From Chloroflexota bacterium (GTDB lineage: Bacteria > Chloroflexota > Anaerolineae > Aggregatilineales > Phototrophicaceae): DNA of 64,000 nt. Every line of letters starts with the position of its first letter. The first letter of the stretch is position 1. The translations under genes were made by a program, and so were the position numbers. Of the stretch, positions 30,004 to 40,446 are shown one piece after another. Below the pieces are notes generated by a model. It was given only the letters and a program-made list of their open reading frames with translations, had not been told where the DNA came from and ran no database searches. The DNA is taken from assembly GCA_026707745.1 (NCBI GenBank), contig JAPOWG010000104.1, forward strand, positions 1-64,000. Reading direction: 5' to 3'.

Positions 30004-32532
30004 ATGGCGCAAGAACAACCGGCTGATCCGCAAGCCACTGACCAGGTATCAGAGGCGGTCGACCATCTCATGTCGGTTCAAAGGGAATCTGTCATAAAGC
30101 CCTTGGAGGACGAGCAATTAGAGTACGACTTTTGGGAAGACCTCAAAGATAGTTTGCCTCCATGGATCGACGAAGTTGTTGGTTTTGTACTCTTTGTCTT
30201 TGGTATTCTGTCTTTCATCTCGCTTTATTTGCCGTCCGAAGCGCTGGTGGCGGTTACCTGGGCTGACATTTTGCACAAGCTGTTTGGCAATGGCAGCGTT
30301 TTTGTCGCTGGTGCCTTGTTTGCGTTCGGTATCCTATTATGGTTGCCAAAAGTAGGCATTCGCGTCGGTTTTACTTCGGTGCGCATGCTAGCGTTGGAAA
30401 TCATATTTCTTTCAGTTTTGGCGATGCTGCATCTAAGCAATAGCGACGCGGAATTGCGCGCCCTCGCCCGGGCCGGGCAAGGTGGCGGACTCATAGGCTG
30501 GGGTATCAGCTATCCCTTTTATTGGGTCATGGGCAGGCAGCCCGCTCTCGCGTTTTTTGCGCTTATGATTGTCACATCTGTTGTGGTCTTCATCGGGTTG
30601 AGGCGACGACATATAGTCGCTTTTCTGGGCGATCTAAGCCAACAGTTAACCGACTATAGCCAGGATTCAGGGCGGGCGCCTGACCAAAACAGTATCGGTA
30701 TATATCGGCGTTTGGCGACAATACCAGGTTATCGAACCCGCATCATGCGGATACGCCCAGATCCAGAAAACATCCCGGAAGAATTGAGAGAGCGTCAGGC
30801 CGCCAATGAGAAGCCCGGACTGATGCCGGTTCACAATACCTCCGCGGCGCCCGCAGAGCTAACTGAAACAGATCCCGCATTTGACAAAACGATAGACAGA
30901 TCGAACGAACTGGTTGCAGACGCCGTCGCGTCGGAATCTGCCGCAGTAGACGATATCGATGAGGGAGAACTTCAAACTGCTGAAGACGATAAGCAAGTTG
31001 AGATTGGGAGCCTGGCCGCCAGTGACTACGATGAGGGCGCGCTGCCTGCGCTTGAATTGCTTTCTGCAATCGAACTGCTGTTGCCCGAAGAGGAAGAAAT
31101 CGACAAAAATGTCTCGCTTATCGAAAACACGCTCCTGGAATTCGACATTGAGATCCATGTCCTAGATGTTCAAGTGGGACCAACCGTCACCCGCTACGCA
31201 CTACAACCCCACAAGGCTGACGGCAGCGAACGAATTCGATTAAGCAAGATTGCCTCATATTCGCGTGATTTGTCTCTGGCTCTAGCGGCTAAGCGACTCC
31301 GTATGGAAACGCCGGTTCCAGGCACCAATTACATGGGGATCGAAGTACCAAACAAGCAACCAAGCATCGTAGCGCTGCGCAACGTAATGGAAAGTGATAG
31401 CTATCGAAAGGCGCGCGCTCATGCGGCTTCTGCCCTGATGATTCCATTGGGCCGCGACGTTATGGGCGACCCCGTGCCAATTGACCTTACATCAATGCCA
31501 CATCTTCTGATTGCGGGGACAACCGGTTCCGGGAAGTCCGTGTGCATGGCAGCTATTGCCACTTCACTGTTAATGCAAAACGCGCCCAACCGGCTGCAAA
31601 TCGTCATGCTCGATCCAAAGATGGTCGAGTTGGCGCGATTCAACGGGATTCCCCACTTGTTAGGACCGGTAGAAACGGACAACGAGCGGATCATTGGGGT
31701 CTTGCGCTGGTGCACGCGGGAAATGGATCGCAGGTACAAACTGCTGGAAAAGCACTCAGCGCGCAATATTGACATCTTCAACAATCGCCAAGAAGAAAGC
31801 GGTCATCAAGTCAGCAAGCTGCCATACCTGGTGATCATGATCGACGAAATTGGCGATCTAATGATGCGCGACCCGGTCGAAACGGAAGCCTGCATTACAC
31901 GGCTCGCGCAGATGGCGCGCGCAGTGGGCATGCATATGGTCGTGGCGACACAACGTCCAAGCGTGGACGTGATCACCGGTCTCATCAAGGCCAACTTCCC
32001 ATCGCGCATTGCCTTTTCTGTCGCGTCGGGCGCGGATTCACGCGTTATCCTGGACAAAACCGGCGCCGAGGATCTGCTGGGCAAGGGGGACATGCTATTT
32101 CTTTCATCCGACGCGGCCGGACCGCAGCGCGTCCAAGGTTGCTTTGTTTCGGAAGACGATGTACGTGCGGTCGTGCAACATTGGCAGGGGTGGCAAGCCG
32201 CGCGATTTGACACGGACAGTGGCGCAACCCCGAAGAGGGCGCCTTGGGAGCGTACCTTGAAGCGGCGTCAATTCTTGACCGATACGGACCCCATGCTGGA
32301 AGAAGTGATCAAACTGGTGGTAGAGGCGCAAGAGGCCTCCGCGTCTCTCATCCAGCGGCGCCTGGGACTGGGTTATCCCCGCGCGGCTCGTATCATGGAT
32401 CTGCTGGAAGAACTGGACGTTGTCGGCGATGTTGTCCCCGGCGGACGCGCCCGCGAGGTGATCATCCCCCCGGTGCCTGACCCTTTCAGGTTTGTCCTCG
32501 AGCGCCATCTCAAGAAACAGCAAGACAACTGA
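30004..32532 (+). CDS. ftsK: DNA translocase FtsK/SpoIIIE
   Basis: N-terminal TM domain; Walker A GTTGSGKSVCMAAI; Walker B YLVIMIDEIGDLMM; C-terminal gamma winged helix (ASLIQRRLGLGYPRAARIMDLLE). Confidence 0.95.
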   Translation: MAQEQPADPQATDQVSEAVDHLMSVQRESVIKPLEDEQLEYDFWEDLKDSLPPWIDEVVGFVLFVFGILSFISLYLPSEALVAVTWADILHKLFGNGSVFVAGALFAFGILLWLPKVGIRVGFTSVRMLALEIIFLSVLAMLHLSNSDAELRALARAGQGGGLIGWGISYPFYWVMGRQPALAFFALMIVTSVVVFIGLRRRHIVAFLGDLSQQLTDYSQDSGRAPDQNSIGIYRRLATIPGYRTRIMRIRPDPENIPEELRERQAANEKPGLMPVHNTSAAPAELTETDPAFDKTIDRSNELVADAVASESAAVDDIDEGELQTAEDDKQVEIGSLAASDYDEGALPALELLSAIELLLPEEEEIDKNVSLIENTLLEFDIEIHVLDVQVGPTVTRYALQPHKADGSERIRLSKIASYSRDLSLALAAKRLRMETPVPGTNYMGIEVPNKQPSIVALRNVMESDSYRKARAHAASALMIPLGRDVMGDPVPIDLTSMPHLLIAGTTGSGKSVCMAAIATSLLMQNAPNRLQIVMLDPKMVELARFNGIPHLLGPVETDNERIIGVLRWCTREMDRRYKLLEKHSARNIDIFNNRQEESGHQVSKLPYLVIMIDEIGDLMMRDPVETEACITRLAQMARAVGMHMVVATQRPSVDVITGLIKANFPSRIAFSVASGADSRVILDKTGAEDLLGKGDMLFLSSDAAGPQRVQGCFVSEDDVRAVVQHWQGWQAARFDTDSGATPKRAPWERTLKRRQFLTDTDPMLEEVIKLVVEAQEASASLIQRRLGLGYPRAARIMDLLEELDVVGDVVPGGRAREVIIPPVPDPFRFVLERHLKKQQDN

Positions 32533-32630
32533 AATCGTTCTATCTGAACGGCTGCAGCGGCTGCAGCCCCACGGCTGTTTCACCAAATCGACAGGGGCTA
32601 CAGGGCGCTTGAGGAGAGTCGGTTTCGCCT

Positions 32631-33320
32631 TTATAGCAGCTTCCGCCGCTTACCCGTTTCGACTGGGGAAATGACACCGGGATTGTCATTAATTGGACGA
32701 TTCACCTGCGTAGAGACCTCGAAGGCGGTCAATTGCTCGCTATTGCAGCCAGCCATGAGCGGTAGCCATTGATCCGGGCTTAGTTCCTCCTCGGACAACC
32801 AGGTATCATAGTCCTCGGGCTCAATCATGACGGTCATTCGATGATGGATGGGGCGAATGAAATCATTGGCTTCCGTGGTCAGAATTGCGCAAGTGCCAAG
32901 CCAACTCCCGTCCGGCTTTTTCCAGTTTTCCCATAACCCGGCGAATGCGAAGATCTCCCGGTCCCCGCGCTTGATATACATCGGCACTTTTTTGCCGTCT
33001 CGCTTTGTCCACTCAAAATAACCGTCGGAGGGAATCAAACAGCGACGTCTCTTGAAAGCCGCCCTGAACGAGGGTTTGTCCGCCGCTGTTTCCGAACGGG
33101 CGTTAATCATGCGGCTGCCGATGGCGGGATCCCTGGCCCAAGTCGGCACAAGGCCCCACTTCAATAGCGTCAGTTCCTTCCGATTTCGATTTGTGATCAC
33201 GGGCACCATTTGAGAAGGCGCGATATTGTAACGCGGACCCTCCCAAACCGATACATCATCCAAGTCGAAGGCCAGCTGGATAAACTCGGCATCAGCCGTC
33301 AAAGTATATCTTCCGCACAT
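32631..33320 (-). CDS. SOS response-associated peptidase (SRAP/YedK-HMCES family)
   Basis: MCGRYTL with catalytic Cys2; NARSETAADKPSFRAAFKRRRCLIPSDGYFEW; HHRMTVMI. Confidence 0.94.
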   Translation of the reverse strand: MCGRYTLTADAEFIQLAFDLDDVSVWEGPRYNIAPSQMVPVITNRNRKELTLLKWGLVPTWARDPAIGSRMINARSETAADKPSFRAAFKRRRCLIPSDGYFEWTKRDGKKVPMYIKRGDREIFAFAGLWENWKKPDGSWLGTCAILTTEANDFIRPIHHRMTVMIEPEDYDTWLSEEELSPDQWLPLMAGCNSEQLTAFEVSTQVNRPINDNPGVISPVETGKRRKLL

Positions 33321-33324
33321 TGGA

Positions 33325-33591
33325 CTATTTCTTGCCGGGTTTCTTCGGTTTTCCAAGCTCGGCAACTTGACGTACCACGCCTAGTATCGCCAGCAGGATA
33401 GCGAGCAGTTGTCCGGTAGATACAGTACGCGGCGCCGCTGAATCCGAACCGTCGTATTCTTCCGCCGCGCGCGTGTACAAATAACTCGAGACTAAACCAA
33501 CAATCGCGCCAAAACCGATGCCGAGAATGAGAGCGCGCGTTTTGCGCTCCCGACGATCTTGTTCGTTCATCGGGCGTCTTAGGTCTGTCAT
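33325..33591 (-). CDS. Small membrane protein
   Basis: 88 aa, two hydrophobic segments; overlaps upstream gene by 4 nt. Confidence 0.6.
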   Translation of the reverse strand: MTDLRRPMNEQDRRERKTRALILGIGFGAIVGLVSSYLYTRAAEEYDGSDSAAPRTVSTGQLLAILLAILGVVRQVAELGKPKKPGKK

Positions 33592-34067
33592 AGCTCTTCC
33601 TCACCAACCGTTTCATCTGACAGTGTATCAAAGCTCCTCAGCAGTTGTCGAATCGGGGCAAAAGCAACCGCCCAATTCAAGATGCGCTGGTCAACGCTAC
33701 CCAACCACCTGTCCGCGTTGCTTTCCAATGCCGCCGCCCACCGCTCCAGACGGCGCAGCGGGGACATCGTCCCGCGTTGCCAGCGATGCATCAGGGCAAC
33801 CAGGACAAGAATAGCTATGGAGAGCGGAAACAAGCATACTGCCGCCGGACAAAGAACCAACAATGAAAATGCCGCGTCCGAAAGCACCGCCACTTGAGTC
33901 GGGGCGGGAAGCGCTACCGCGATCGCGATATACGCCAACACCAAGAGTAAGACGAATCCAAATGGCAGCATCACGCTTTTGCGGTAACGGCCACGACGCA
34001 GTCTATCTAGCTCAGCGTGATATCTGTCCTGCCCCGCGCTATCGACCCTGTTTACCTGCGCCATCAT
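33588..34067 (-). CDS. Membrane protein
   Basis: TM segments (VMLPFGFVLLLVLAYIAIAVAL; LLVLCPAAVCLFPLSIAILVLVAL); start at MMAQVNRVD chosen. Confidence 0.6.
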   Translation of the reverse strand: MMAQVNRVDSAGQDRYHAELDRLRRGRYRKSVMLPFGFVLLLVLAYIAIAVALPAPTQVAVLSDAAFSLLVLCPAAVCLFPLSIAILVLVALMHRWQRGTMSPLRRLERWAAALESNADRWLGSVDQRILNWAVAFAPIRQLLRSFDTLSDETVGEEEL

Positions 34068-34144
34068 CCTTCCATTGTCTAATCGGCACACGACGAGTAT
34101 TGTACCCCAGACACTGCATCCCATTCAATCAAGCTTATGCACCC

Positions 34145-34807
34145 ATGACACATATTTCGCCGGTTGCGCAAAGACTTCGCATTACCTTTGGCAAATCAGG
34201 TCCGCTCAAATACACCAGCAGTCTTGATGTCGCCAAAATCTGGGAACGCGTGCTTCGCCGCGCCGGGCTGCCAATCCTATATACACAAGGATTCAATACC
34301 AGGCCACGCCTCCAGTTGGCGATGCCCCTTCCCCTTGGGATCACAAGCGAATGCGAGATTCTCGATATCGCCTTGCGCGAGACGATTGACCTGCGCACGG
34401 AAGAATTGGCTCGTTGCCTTTTGCAGGTGGCGCCCGCTGGATTGTCAATCCATCGCATCCAGGATATCGATTTACGGGAATCGACAATGCAATCGCGGAT
34501 CACAAGCGCTGAATATCGTGTCAGTTTTCTTGATGCCCTGGACCCCGCCCTTCTCGATCGAAGGATTGACGACATTCTTGAACGAGAGACCATCGTAGTC
34601 GAACGAATCAGAAAACGACGACGCAGCGTGATGGATCTTCGTCCTTTGATCATTGATCTACGTGTGGACCGAAACAGTGACCTGATTGCGCATCTTTCGG
34701 TCGGCGATCGCGGCAATTTGCGGCCCGATCAGCTTCTCGAGCAAATGGGTCTCGCGGACTACCACCACGTTGTGCATCGCTATAAACTGCACATGCTGCC
34801 TGATTGA
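34145..34807 (+). CDS. TIGR03936/DUF2344 radical SAM-associated protein
   Basis: RLRITFGKSGPLKYTSSLDVAKIWERVLRRAGLPILYTQGFNTRPRLQLAMPLPLG. Confidence 0.85.
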   Translation: MTHISPVAQRLRITFGKSGPLKYTSSLDVAKIWERVLRRAGLPILYTQGFNTRPRLQLAMPLPLGITSECEILDIALRETIDLRTEELARCLLQVAPAGLSIHRIQDIDLRESTMQSRITSAEYRVSFLDALDPALLDRRIDDILERETIVVERIRKRRRSVMDLRPLIIDLRVDRNSDLIAHLSVGDRGNLRPDQLLEQMGLADYHHVVHRYKLHMLPD

Positions 34808-34901
34808 TGGTCTCGCTTGAAGCGGCCTGACTCGACAAATCAATCGGCACGACAACATGCTAAAATCGCTTCTGATTATCTAATCAAGGAATGCCATATT
34901 C

Positions 34902-35813
34902 ATGTCCGAGTCATTGCATGTCAGTCCAGATGTAAAAGCAGCGCTTGGCAATGGCCAGCCGGTCGTCGCATTGGAGTCGACCTTAATCACGCATGGATTG
35001 CCCTTTCCGCTCAACGTGGAAACTGCCTCGGCGATGGAAGCGGCGGTTCGTGAGGGTGGCGCAATGCCCGCCACGATCGCTGTCCTGGATGGTGTCATCG
35101 TCGTAGGTATTTCCAAAGAGCAAATTAATCACCTGGCGAACTTGCCTGAAGGCGGCGTCCGCAAATGCAGCCGTCGCGATTTGCCGATCGCGCTCGCGCT
35201 GCGTCAAACCGGCGCCACCACCGTAGCGGGAACAATGATCGTCGCCGACATGGTCGGCATTAAGGTCTTCGCAACCGGTGGCATCGGTGGCGTACATCGC
35301 GGTCAGCCGCAAGATGTCTCGGCCGATTTGATCGAATTCGGGCGTACACATGTCGCGGTCGTGTCTTCCGGCGCGAAGTCCATCCTCGATTTACCGCTCA
35401 CGCTCGAGGTTTTGGAGACGCAGGGCGTACCGATTCTCGGCTTTCAGACCGATAGCTTGCCGGCTTTTTACGCGTCAAGCAGCGGATTGCCGATTGACCA
35501 GCGTGTGGATTCCGCGCTTCAAGCGGCGCATATTATCCGGGCGGCCCAGGAATTGGGAGCCCGGCATGGCATACTCGTAGCCGTGCCGGTCCCAGCGGAC
35601 AAAGCACTGGAAGCCGACACAGCGGAGAAAGCCATTGAGGGGGCAACGCGCGATGCGGAAAATGAGGGAATAACCGGCAATGCCATTACGCCCTTCGTCC
35701 TGAATCGTGTCAGTCAACTGACAGACGGGGCTTCCCTGGAAGCGAATATTGCCTTGCTCGTCAACAATGCAAGAATCGCTGGACAGATCGCGCGGGAATT
35801 GAGCCGCTTGTAG
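34902..35813 (+). CDS. psuG: Pseudouridine-5'-phosphate glycosidase
   Basis: VVALESTLITHGLPFPLNVETA; VFATGGIGGVHRG; VSSGAKSILDLPLTLEVLETQGVPILGF. Confidence 0.93.
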   Translation: MSESLHVSPDVKAALGNGQPVVALESTLITHGLPFPLNVETASAMEAAVREGGAMPATIAVLDGVIVVGISKEQINHLANLPEGGVRKCSRRDLPIALALRQTGATTVAGTMIVADMVGIKVFATGGIGGVHRGQPQDVSADLIEFGRTHVAVVSSGAKSILDLPLTLEVLETQGVPILGFQTDSLPAFYASSSGLPIDQRVDSALQAAHIIRAAQELGARHGILVAVPVPADKALEADTAEKAIEGATRDAENEGITGNAITPFVLNRVSQLTDGASLEANIALLVNNARIAGQIARELSRL

Positions 35814-35831
35814 CTCAACTCTGTTTACGTG

Positions 35832-35924
35832 AACCGCATCGCTCATGCGACGAGACGGCAACCTATTTTGTGTGAGCGCGGCTAGCCTATTCGCCGGTTA
35901 CGCGCCGGACGGCTCTTCTTGGGA
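35832..35924 (+). repeat. Dispersed ~87-bp repeat family R1, copy B
   Basis: AACCGCATCGCTCATGCGACGAGACGGCAACCTATTTTGTGTGAGCGCGGCTAGCCTATTCGCCGGTTACGCGCCGGACGGCT. Confidence 0.65.
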
Positions 35925-36410
35925 CCACAAATGTAGAATGAGATCTTGCTCGAACGTTTGACCGCCCAAGTCCTGCAGCAGGGACAGAATCTGAGCGCGA
36001 TGGTCAGTCCCGTGATTAACCATATGCAGACAGATTTGCCATCGTGTGTTGTGGTGTCTGCCCCCACGTCCGGGAAAATGAAGTTCCACAGTCCGCTCCA
36101 ACTGTTCGCGGCTCAGTCCAAACACATAATCTTGGACCCTCGCGCGAATCGAAGTCCACTTTTGCCGCACCGAATGCGCGTCCGGGAAATCCGTAAACAT
36201 GAGATTCTCCGTAGGTTGCTGATGCTGTAGACGAGACAGCCAGCGGTCATCTACATTCATCACATGCACCAGTTGATTGCGAACCGACCCCAAAGAGTAA
36301 TTGTACTCTTGTACGAATTGTTCCCTGCTCAATTCCATAACGGACGACCAAACCCGGTCGTACGCTGTGTAGTGGTAGTCGAACAAACTGCGAACCGCTG
36401 TCAACATCAT
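35898..36410 (-). CDS. DinB-family protein
   Basis: LFDYHYTAYDRVWSSVMELSREQFVQEY; HVMNVDDRWLSRLQ; HMVNHGTDHRAQILSLLQDLGG. Confidence 0.8.
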   Translation of the reverse strand: MMLTAVRSLFDYHYTAYDRVWSSVMELSREQFVQEYNYSLGSVRNQLVHVMNVDDRWLSRLQHQQPTENLMFTDFPDAHSVRQKWTSIRARVQDYVFGLSREQLERTVELHFPGRGGRHHNTRWQICLHMVNHGTDHRAQILSLLQDLGGQTFEQDLILHLWSQEEPSGA

Positions 36411-36424
36411 GATTGATTCTCCTA

Positions 36425-37477
36425 TTATTCAAATACTCGCCATATATCCAGACCCGTATCGCAGCCGATAATCAGCGCCTTTCCGTCCCGGCTGAGCTCA
36501 ACCTTATCCGGAATCCTGCCACATTCTCGATAGGGTCCGAGGTCGTAGCGCTCGCCGCTTTCGGCGTTCCAGCCGACTACCGCGGGTCGGAAATCCAGAT
36601 TCACTGCCAGAATCGCGCTCGCATCCTTGGATAACAAGAGGTATTGCGGATACGCTCCATCAAGCGCCGCCACAATTCGGTTTTCACCTGTCTCCAAATT
36701 CAAGAGGTTGAGTTGCTGTCTTGACGGGCTCGTCCAAGCGAGATGGCTGGCTGCCGGGGCATTGACCGCGCCGAAAACGGCAGGACCATTGACGAGCTGA
36801 AATTCCTTGACTCCAGATTCGCTGAACGAATCCGGATAAATGTCGAAATACAGCCTGCTTTCCGCCAACGCCGACACGATCACCACAGGAAAGTTTATTC
36901 TGCCTATCCGCATGGCAGGCGCATCGCCGGCCCGATCGGGAAAAGGAATCACATCCTGCAGGCTAAGTTCGCCAGTTTCACGATCCAGCCAGTAGTGCAG
37001 GAAGTGCGTCTGCCCGTCATCATCAGTCGCTTCAACAAACAGATCGTCTTCTGAAATGCCATGAAAGAGCGCAATAGGAACCTGGCCCTTCTTCAGCCTG
37101 TTTTCATTGATAAGGTACTGGCCATCCAACTGATGCAGGATTATAGGCTCGCCCTGTATCTGTACGCCATCAATGAGGGCGAATGGTTGAGCGCTCTGCT
37201 CCTGTCGGTTAAGCCCTCGTCGCGATTCATCCGAAAACGAAAAGCCATAAATCTCGCCTGATTGGTCAAATAGTACGAACTCAGTCGCGTCGTCATTCGC
37301 TGCGAACCAGCCGATCTTAAGCTTGGCGTTAAAGCCCGCGAAGTCAATCCGATCGTAGGGACGCAGTCGCTGCAAGTTTTCTGCGGAAATCGCAGTTCCG
37401 TGATCTTCTGCGATGTTCGCCGCCGTCGTCAGCATGAGCGAAACCAGTAGACAGACAACCGCGCCTAGATGTCTCAT
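36425..37477 (-). CDS. Secreted/anchored hypothetical, beta-propeller-like
   Basis: N-terminal signal-like segment; WD/YVTN-like repeats (LTWTS..., LLLSKDASAILAVN, LSRDGKALIIGCDTGLDIW). Confidence 0.6.
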   Translation of the reverse strand: MRHLGAVVCLLVSLMLTTAANIAEDHGTAISAENLQRLRPYDRIDFAGFNAKLKIGWFAANDDATEFVLFDQSGEIYGFSFSDESRRGLNRQEQSAQPFALIDGVQIQGEPIILHQLDGQYLINENRLKKGQVPIALFHGISEDDLFVEATDDDGQTHFLHYWLDRETGELSLQDVIPFPDRAGDAPAMRIGRINFPVVIVSALAESRLYFDIYPDSFSESGVKEFQLVNGPAVFGAVNAPAASHLAWTSPSRQQLNLLNLETGENRIVAALDGAYPQYLLLSKDASAILAVNLDFRPAVVGWNAESGERYDLGPYRECGRIPDKVELSRDGKALIIGCDTGLDIWRVFE

Positions 37478-37553
37478 CGCTACACAAGCCTGCCGGCATA
37501 GGATATAATCTCAGTATCGTGAGTCCGAAACATAGGAGTGGCTCGGCAATCTG

Positions 37554-39479
37554 ATGACGCTTTCCGCTTTGATCGAGCCTAAATTGGATCGCTTCCTGTT
37601 ACAAGTGGAAAAACCGGGGCGCTACGTCGGCGGTGAGTACAATAGCGTCGCCAAGGACTGGGACAAGGCAGAAATCAAGGTCGCCCTGGCATTCCCGGAC
37701 ATTTATGATTTGGGCATGTCCAACCTGGGCATCATGAACCTCTATCACCAGGTAAATTTGCAGGACAACATGCTGGCCGAGCGCGTCTTTTCGCCCTGGC
37801 TGGACATGGAAGCGATCATGCGCGAGCACGAGATCCCGTTATATTCACTTGAAAGCAAACATCCGGTTAGCGAATTTGATGTCCTCGGCATCAGCTTGCC
37901 TTACGAGCAACTCTATACCAACGCTTTAAATCTGATCGACTTGGCTGGCATGCCCATTTTGAGCCGAGAGCGCGATGAGCGGCACCCATTGGTGATCGCG
38001 GGCGGCCATGCCTGTTTCAATCCGGAACCAATGGCCGACTTCATTGACGCCTTTGTTATTGGCGAAGGCGAAGAGATCATTGTTGAGATCGCGTCCTTGA
38101 TGGCTCAACTGAAAAAGAGAACCCGAAGCGAGCAACTCAAGGAACTTGCCAAGGTCCAGGGCATGTACGTGCCGAGGTTTTACGACGTCGAGTACCAAAG
38201 AGACGGCACCGTTTATTCCGTTGCGCCCAATCAGCCGGGGGTTCCGGAGCGCGTGCTGAAACGGATCGTAATTTCATTGCCCAAGCCCTTTACCAAGTTC
38301 ATCGTTCCCAACATCGACACTGTGCATAACCGGGCCCCGATCGAGATTATGCGCGGCTGTACGCGGGGTTGTCGTTTCTGTCATGCCGGCATGGTGACGC
38401 GTCCGGTACGGGAGCGCCCGGTTGACGAGATCATGTCGGCAATCGAAGAAATCGTGCAAAACACAGGTTTCGAGGAGATCAGCTTGTTGAGCTTGTCATC
38501 TTCGGACTACGTTTGGGTGGAAGAACTTGCGGAAGAAGTCAACCGCGTCTATAAGGACGCGGGTTTGAGCTTGAGCTTGCCCAGCTTGCGCATCGAGAGC
38601 GCTAGCGCCGACCTTCTGGAAAAGCTCGGTGATACGCGCCGCAGCGGCTTCACCTTCGCGCCGGAGGCTGCTACCGAGAAAATGCGAGATATGATCAATA
38701 AATATGTGCCCGACGACCGGGTGATTCAAACCGCCAAAGACGTATATTCGCGTGGATGGCGCACGATCAAGTTCTATTTCATGATCGGACACCCGGACGA
38801 GTCTTTGGAGGACGTTCAGGCAATAGTCGATCTTTGCCTGCGAACACTCAACGAAGGCACCAAGATTCTTGGCAAGAAAGCGACCTTGAACGTCGGCGTC
38901 AGCACCTTTATTCCCAAACCGCATACGCCCTTCCAGTGGGTGCCCCAAGACAGACGCGACCAGGTCGAACAGAAGCAGTCGCTGTTGAAACAGCAGATGC
39001 GCCGAGGGGGCATGCACCTGCGCTGGAATGACTATGACGGCAGCGAGTTTGAAGGTTGGCTAAGCCGTGGCGATCGCCGAGTGGCGAGGGTGATTCGCCG
39101 CGCTTGGGAACTGGGTTGCAAATTTGATGCCTGGCAAGATCAACACCGGCATCACAAGTGGTTAGAGGCCTTTGAAGATTGCGGCCTCGATCCGGACTTT
39201 TACAATTACCGCGAGCGCGATCTGGACGAGGTCTTCCCCTGGGATCATATTGACGTTGGCATACACAAGAAGTTCCTCAAAGAAGATTACCTTATGAGCA
39301 TCCGGCGCGAGACGCGCGTCGATTGCCGTGACAAGTGCTTCGCCTGCGGCATCTTGCCCAAATTCGCCAAGGAACGTTCAACCACAGAAGAACAAGCCTG
39401 GGAATGCCCGCCGGTCACGCCGATCAGCGAACGACGTGCCGCGCGGCAAGTCTCGATTCCGCTCAGTTCCATCGGTTGA
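37554..39479 (+). CDS. TIGR03960-type B12-binding-domain radical SAM protein
   Basis: IMRGCTRGCRFCHAGMVTRPVRERP (CxxxCxxC); FTFAPEAATEKMRDMINK; C-terminal CRDKCFACGI. Confidence 0.9.
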   Translation: MTLSALIEPKLDRFLLQVEKPGRYVGGEYNSVAKDWDKAEIKVALAFPDIYDLGMSNLGIMNLYHQVNLQDNMLAERVFSPWLDMEAIMREHEIPLYSLESKHPVSEFDVLGISLPYEQLYTNALNLIDLAGMPILSRERDERHPLVIAGGHACFNPEPMADFIDAFVIGEGEEIIVEIASLMAQLKKRTRSEQLKELAKVQGMYVPRFYDVEYQRDGTVYSVAPNQPGVPERVLKRIVISLPKPFTKFIVPNIDTVHNRAPIEIMRGCTRGCRFCHAGMVTRPVRERPVDEIMSAIEEIVQNTGFEEISLLSLSSSDYVWVEELAEEVNRVYKDAGLSLSLPSLRIESASADLLEKLGDTRRSGFTFAPEAATEKMRDMINKYVPDDRVIQTAKDVYSRGWRTIKFYFMIGHPDESLEDVQAIVDLCLRTLNEGTKILGKKATLNVGVSTFIPKPHTPFQWVPQDRRDQVEQKQSLLKQQMRRGGMHLRWNDYDGSEFEGWLSRGDRRVARVIRRAWELGCKFDAWQDQHRHHKWLEAFEDCGLDPDFYNYRERDLDEVFPWDHIDVGIHKKFLKEDYLMSIRRETRVDCRDKCFACGILPKFAKERSTTEEQAWECPPVTPISERRAARQVSIPLSSIG

Positions 39480-39485
39480 CCCGCC

Positions 39486-40280
39486 TTGGACAATACCCGG
39501 CGCATAGTCGTCAATGGTCTGGAGATTCGCGAACGGGTCGTCGGCAAGGGCGACCCGGTGCTGATGATTCACGGCTGGGGCGCGAATCTTGAGTTGTTGG
39601 GGCCCTTGGCGCAATACCTTGAAGGCCTTGATTATCGACTCTACATGTTGGATTTGCCCGGTTTCGGCGAGAGCGCCGAACCGACCGCCCCTTATACAAT
39701 CTTCGACTACGCTGCCTTCTGTGTCGCCTATCTGAATTTACACCGCCTCGAGCAAGTTCACTACTTCGGTCATTCGCTGGGCGGGCGCATTGGCTTGATT
39801 CTTGGCTCTGACCACAGTAACCGCCTCAAAACCATGGTCTTGTCAAACAGCGCCGGCATCAAAGCGAGGCAACCCTTGTCCAGTCAATTGCGACTGCGGG
39901 TGTATCGGTCTCTTCGCAAGGGCTTGAACCGTCTCGGCGTCCCTGCCATCGCCCAGGACCTTCGCCGGCGCTACAATAAGCGCTACGGTTCGCCGGACTT
40001 TCAATCCGCATCGCCGGTCATGCGGGCAACCCTGATCAATGTTGTCAATCAAGACTTGCTGCCTAACGCATACAGAGTGAACGTTCCAACGGTATTGATA
40101 TGGGGTGATGCGGATACGGAAACGCCTCTATGGATGGGCGAGAAACTGGAAAAGGCCATTCCCGACGCTGCCTTGATCGTGCACGAAGGCGCGGGCCACT
40201 ACGCCTACCTTGACTATGCGCGCAGGACCGCGTCAATCATGAACGCGCTATACTCAAACGACGATTTTCAAGTGACCTGA
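39486..40280 (+). CDS. Alpha/beta-fold hydrolase
   Basis: VLMIHGWGANLELLGPLAQYL; HYFGHSLGGRIGLILGSDH; catalytic His region HEGAGHYAYLD. Confidence 0.87.
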   Translation: MDNTRRIVVNGLEIRERVVGKGDPVLMIHGWGANLELLGPLAQYLEGLDYRLYMLDLPGFGESAEPTAPYTIFDYAAFCVAYLNLHRLEQVHYFGHSLGGRIGLILGSDHSNRLKTMVLSNSAGIKARQPLSSQLRLRVYRSLRKGLNRLGVPAIAQDLRRRYNKRYGSPDFQSASPVMRATLINVVNQDLLPNAYRVNVPTVLIWGDADTETPLWMGEKLEKAIPDAALIVHEGAGHYAYLDYARRTASIMNALYSNDDFQVT

Positions 40281-40359
40281 CAGCGCAAAGCGACCGTTTC
40301 GCCATCCCGTTGTCTAACCGCGGAAAGACCTTATCATGCGCTTGCACACTTATTTGATA

Positions 40360-40446
40360 AACCGCGTCACTCATGCGACGAGAAGGCTTATTATTTTCTG
40401 TGGGCGCGGCATACCTTTTCGCTGCCGCCGAGCGGCTTTTTTGGTA
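40360..40446 (+). repeat. Dispersed ~87-bp repeat family R1, copy C (tandem with D; ends in GCCGC-CGA-GCGGC-TTTTTT)
   Basis: AACCGCGTCACTCATGCGACGAGAAGGCTTATTATTTTCTGTGGGCGCGGCATACCTTTTCGCTGCCGCCGAGCGGCTTTTTT. Confidence 0.7.

Noticed and set aside
33863-34144. N-terminal extension of the DUF2344 ORF
   Set aside because: Overlaps the divergent membrane-protein gene and lacks family similarity; ATG at 34145 starts the conserved domain.
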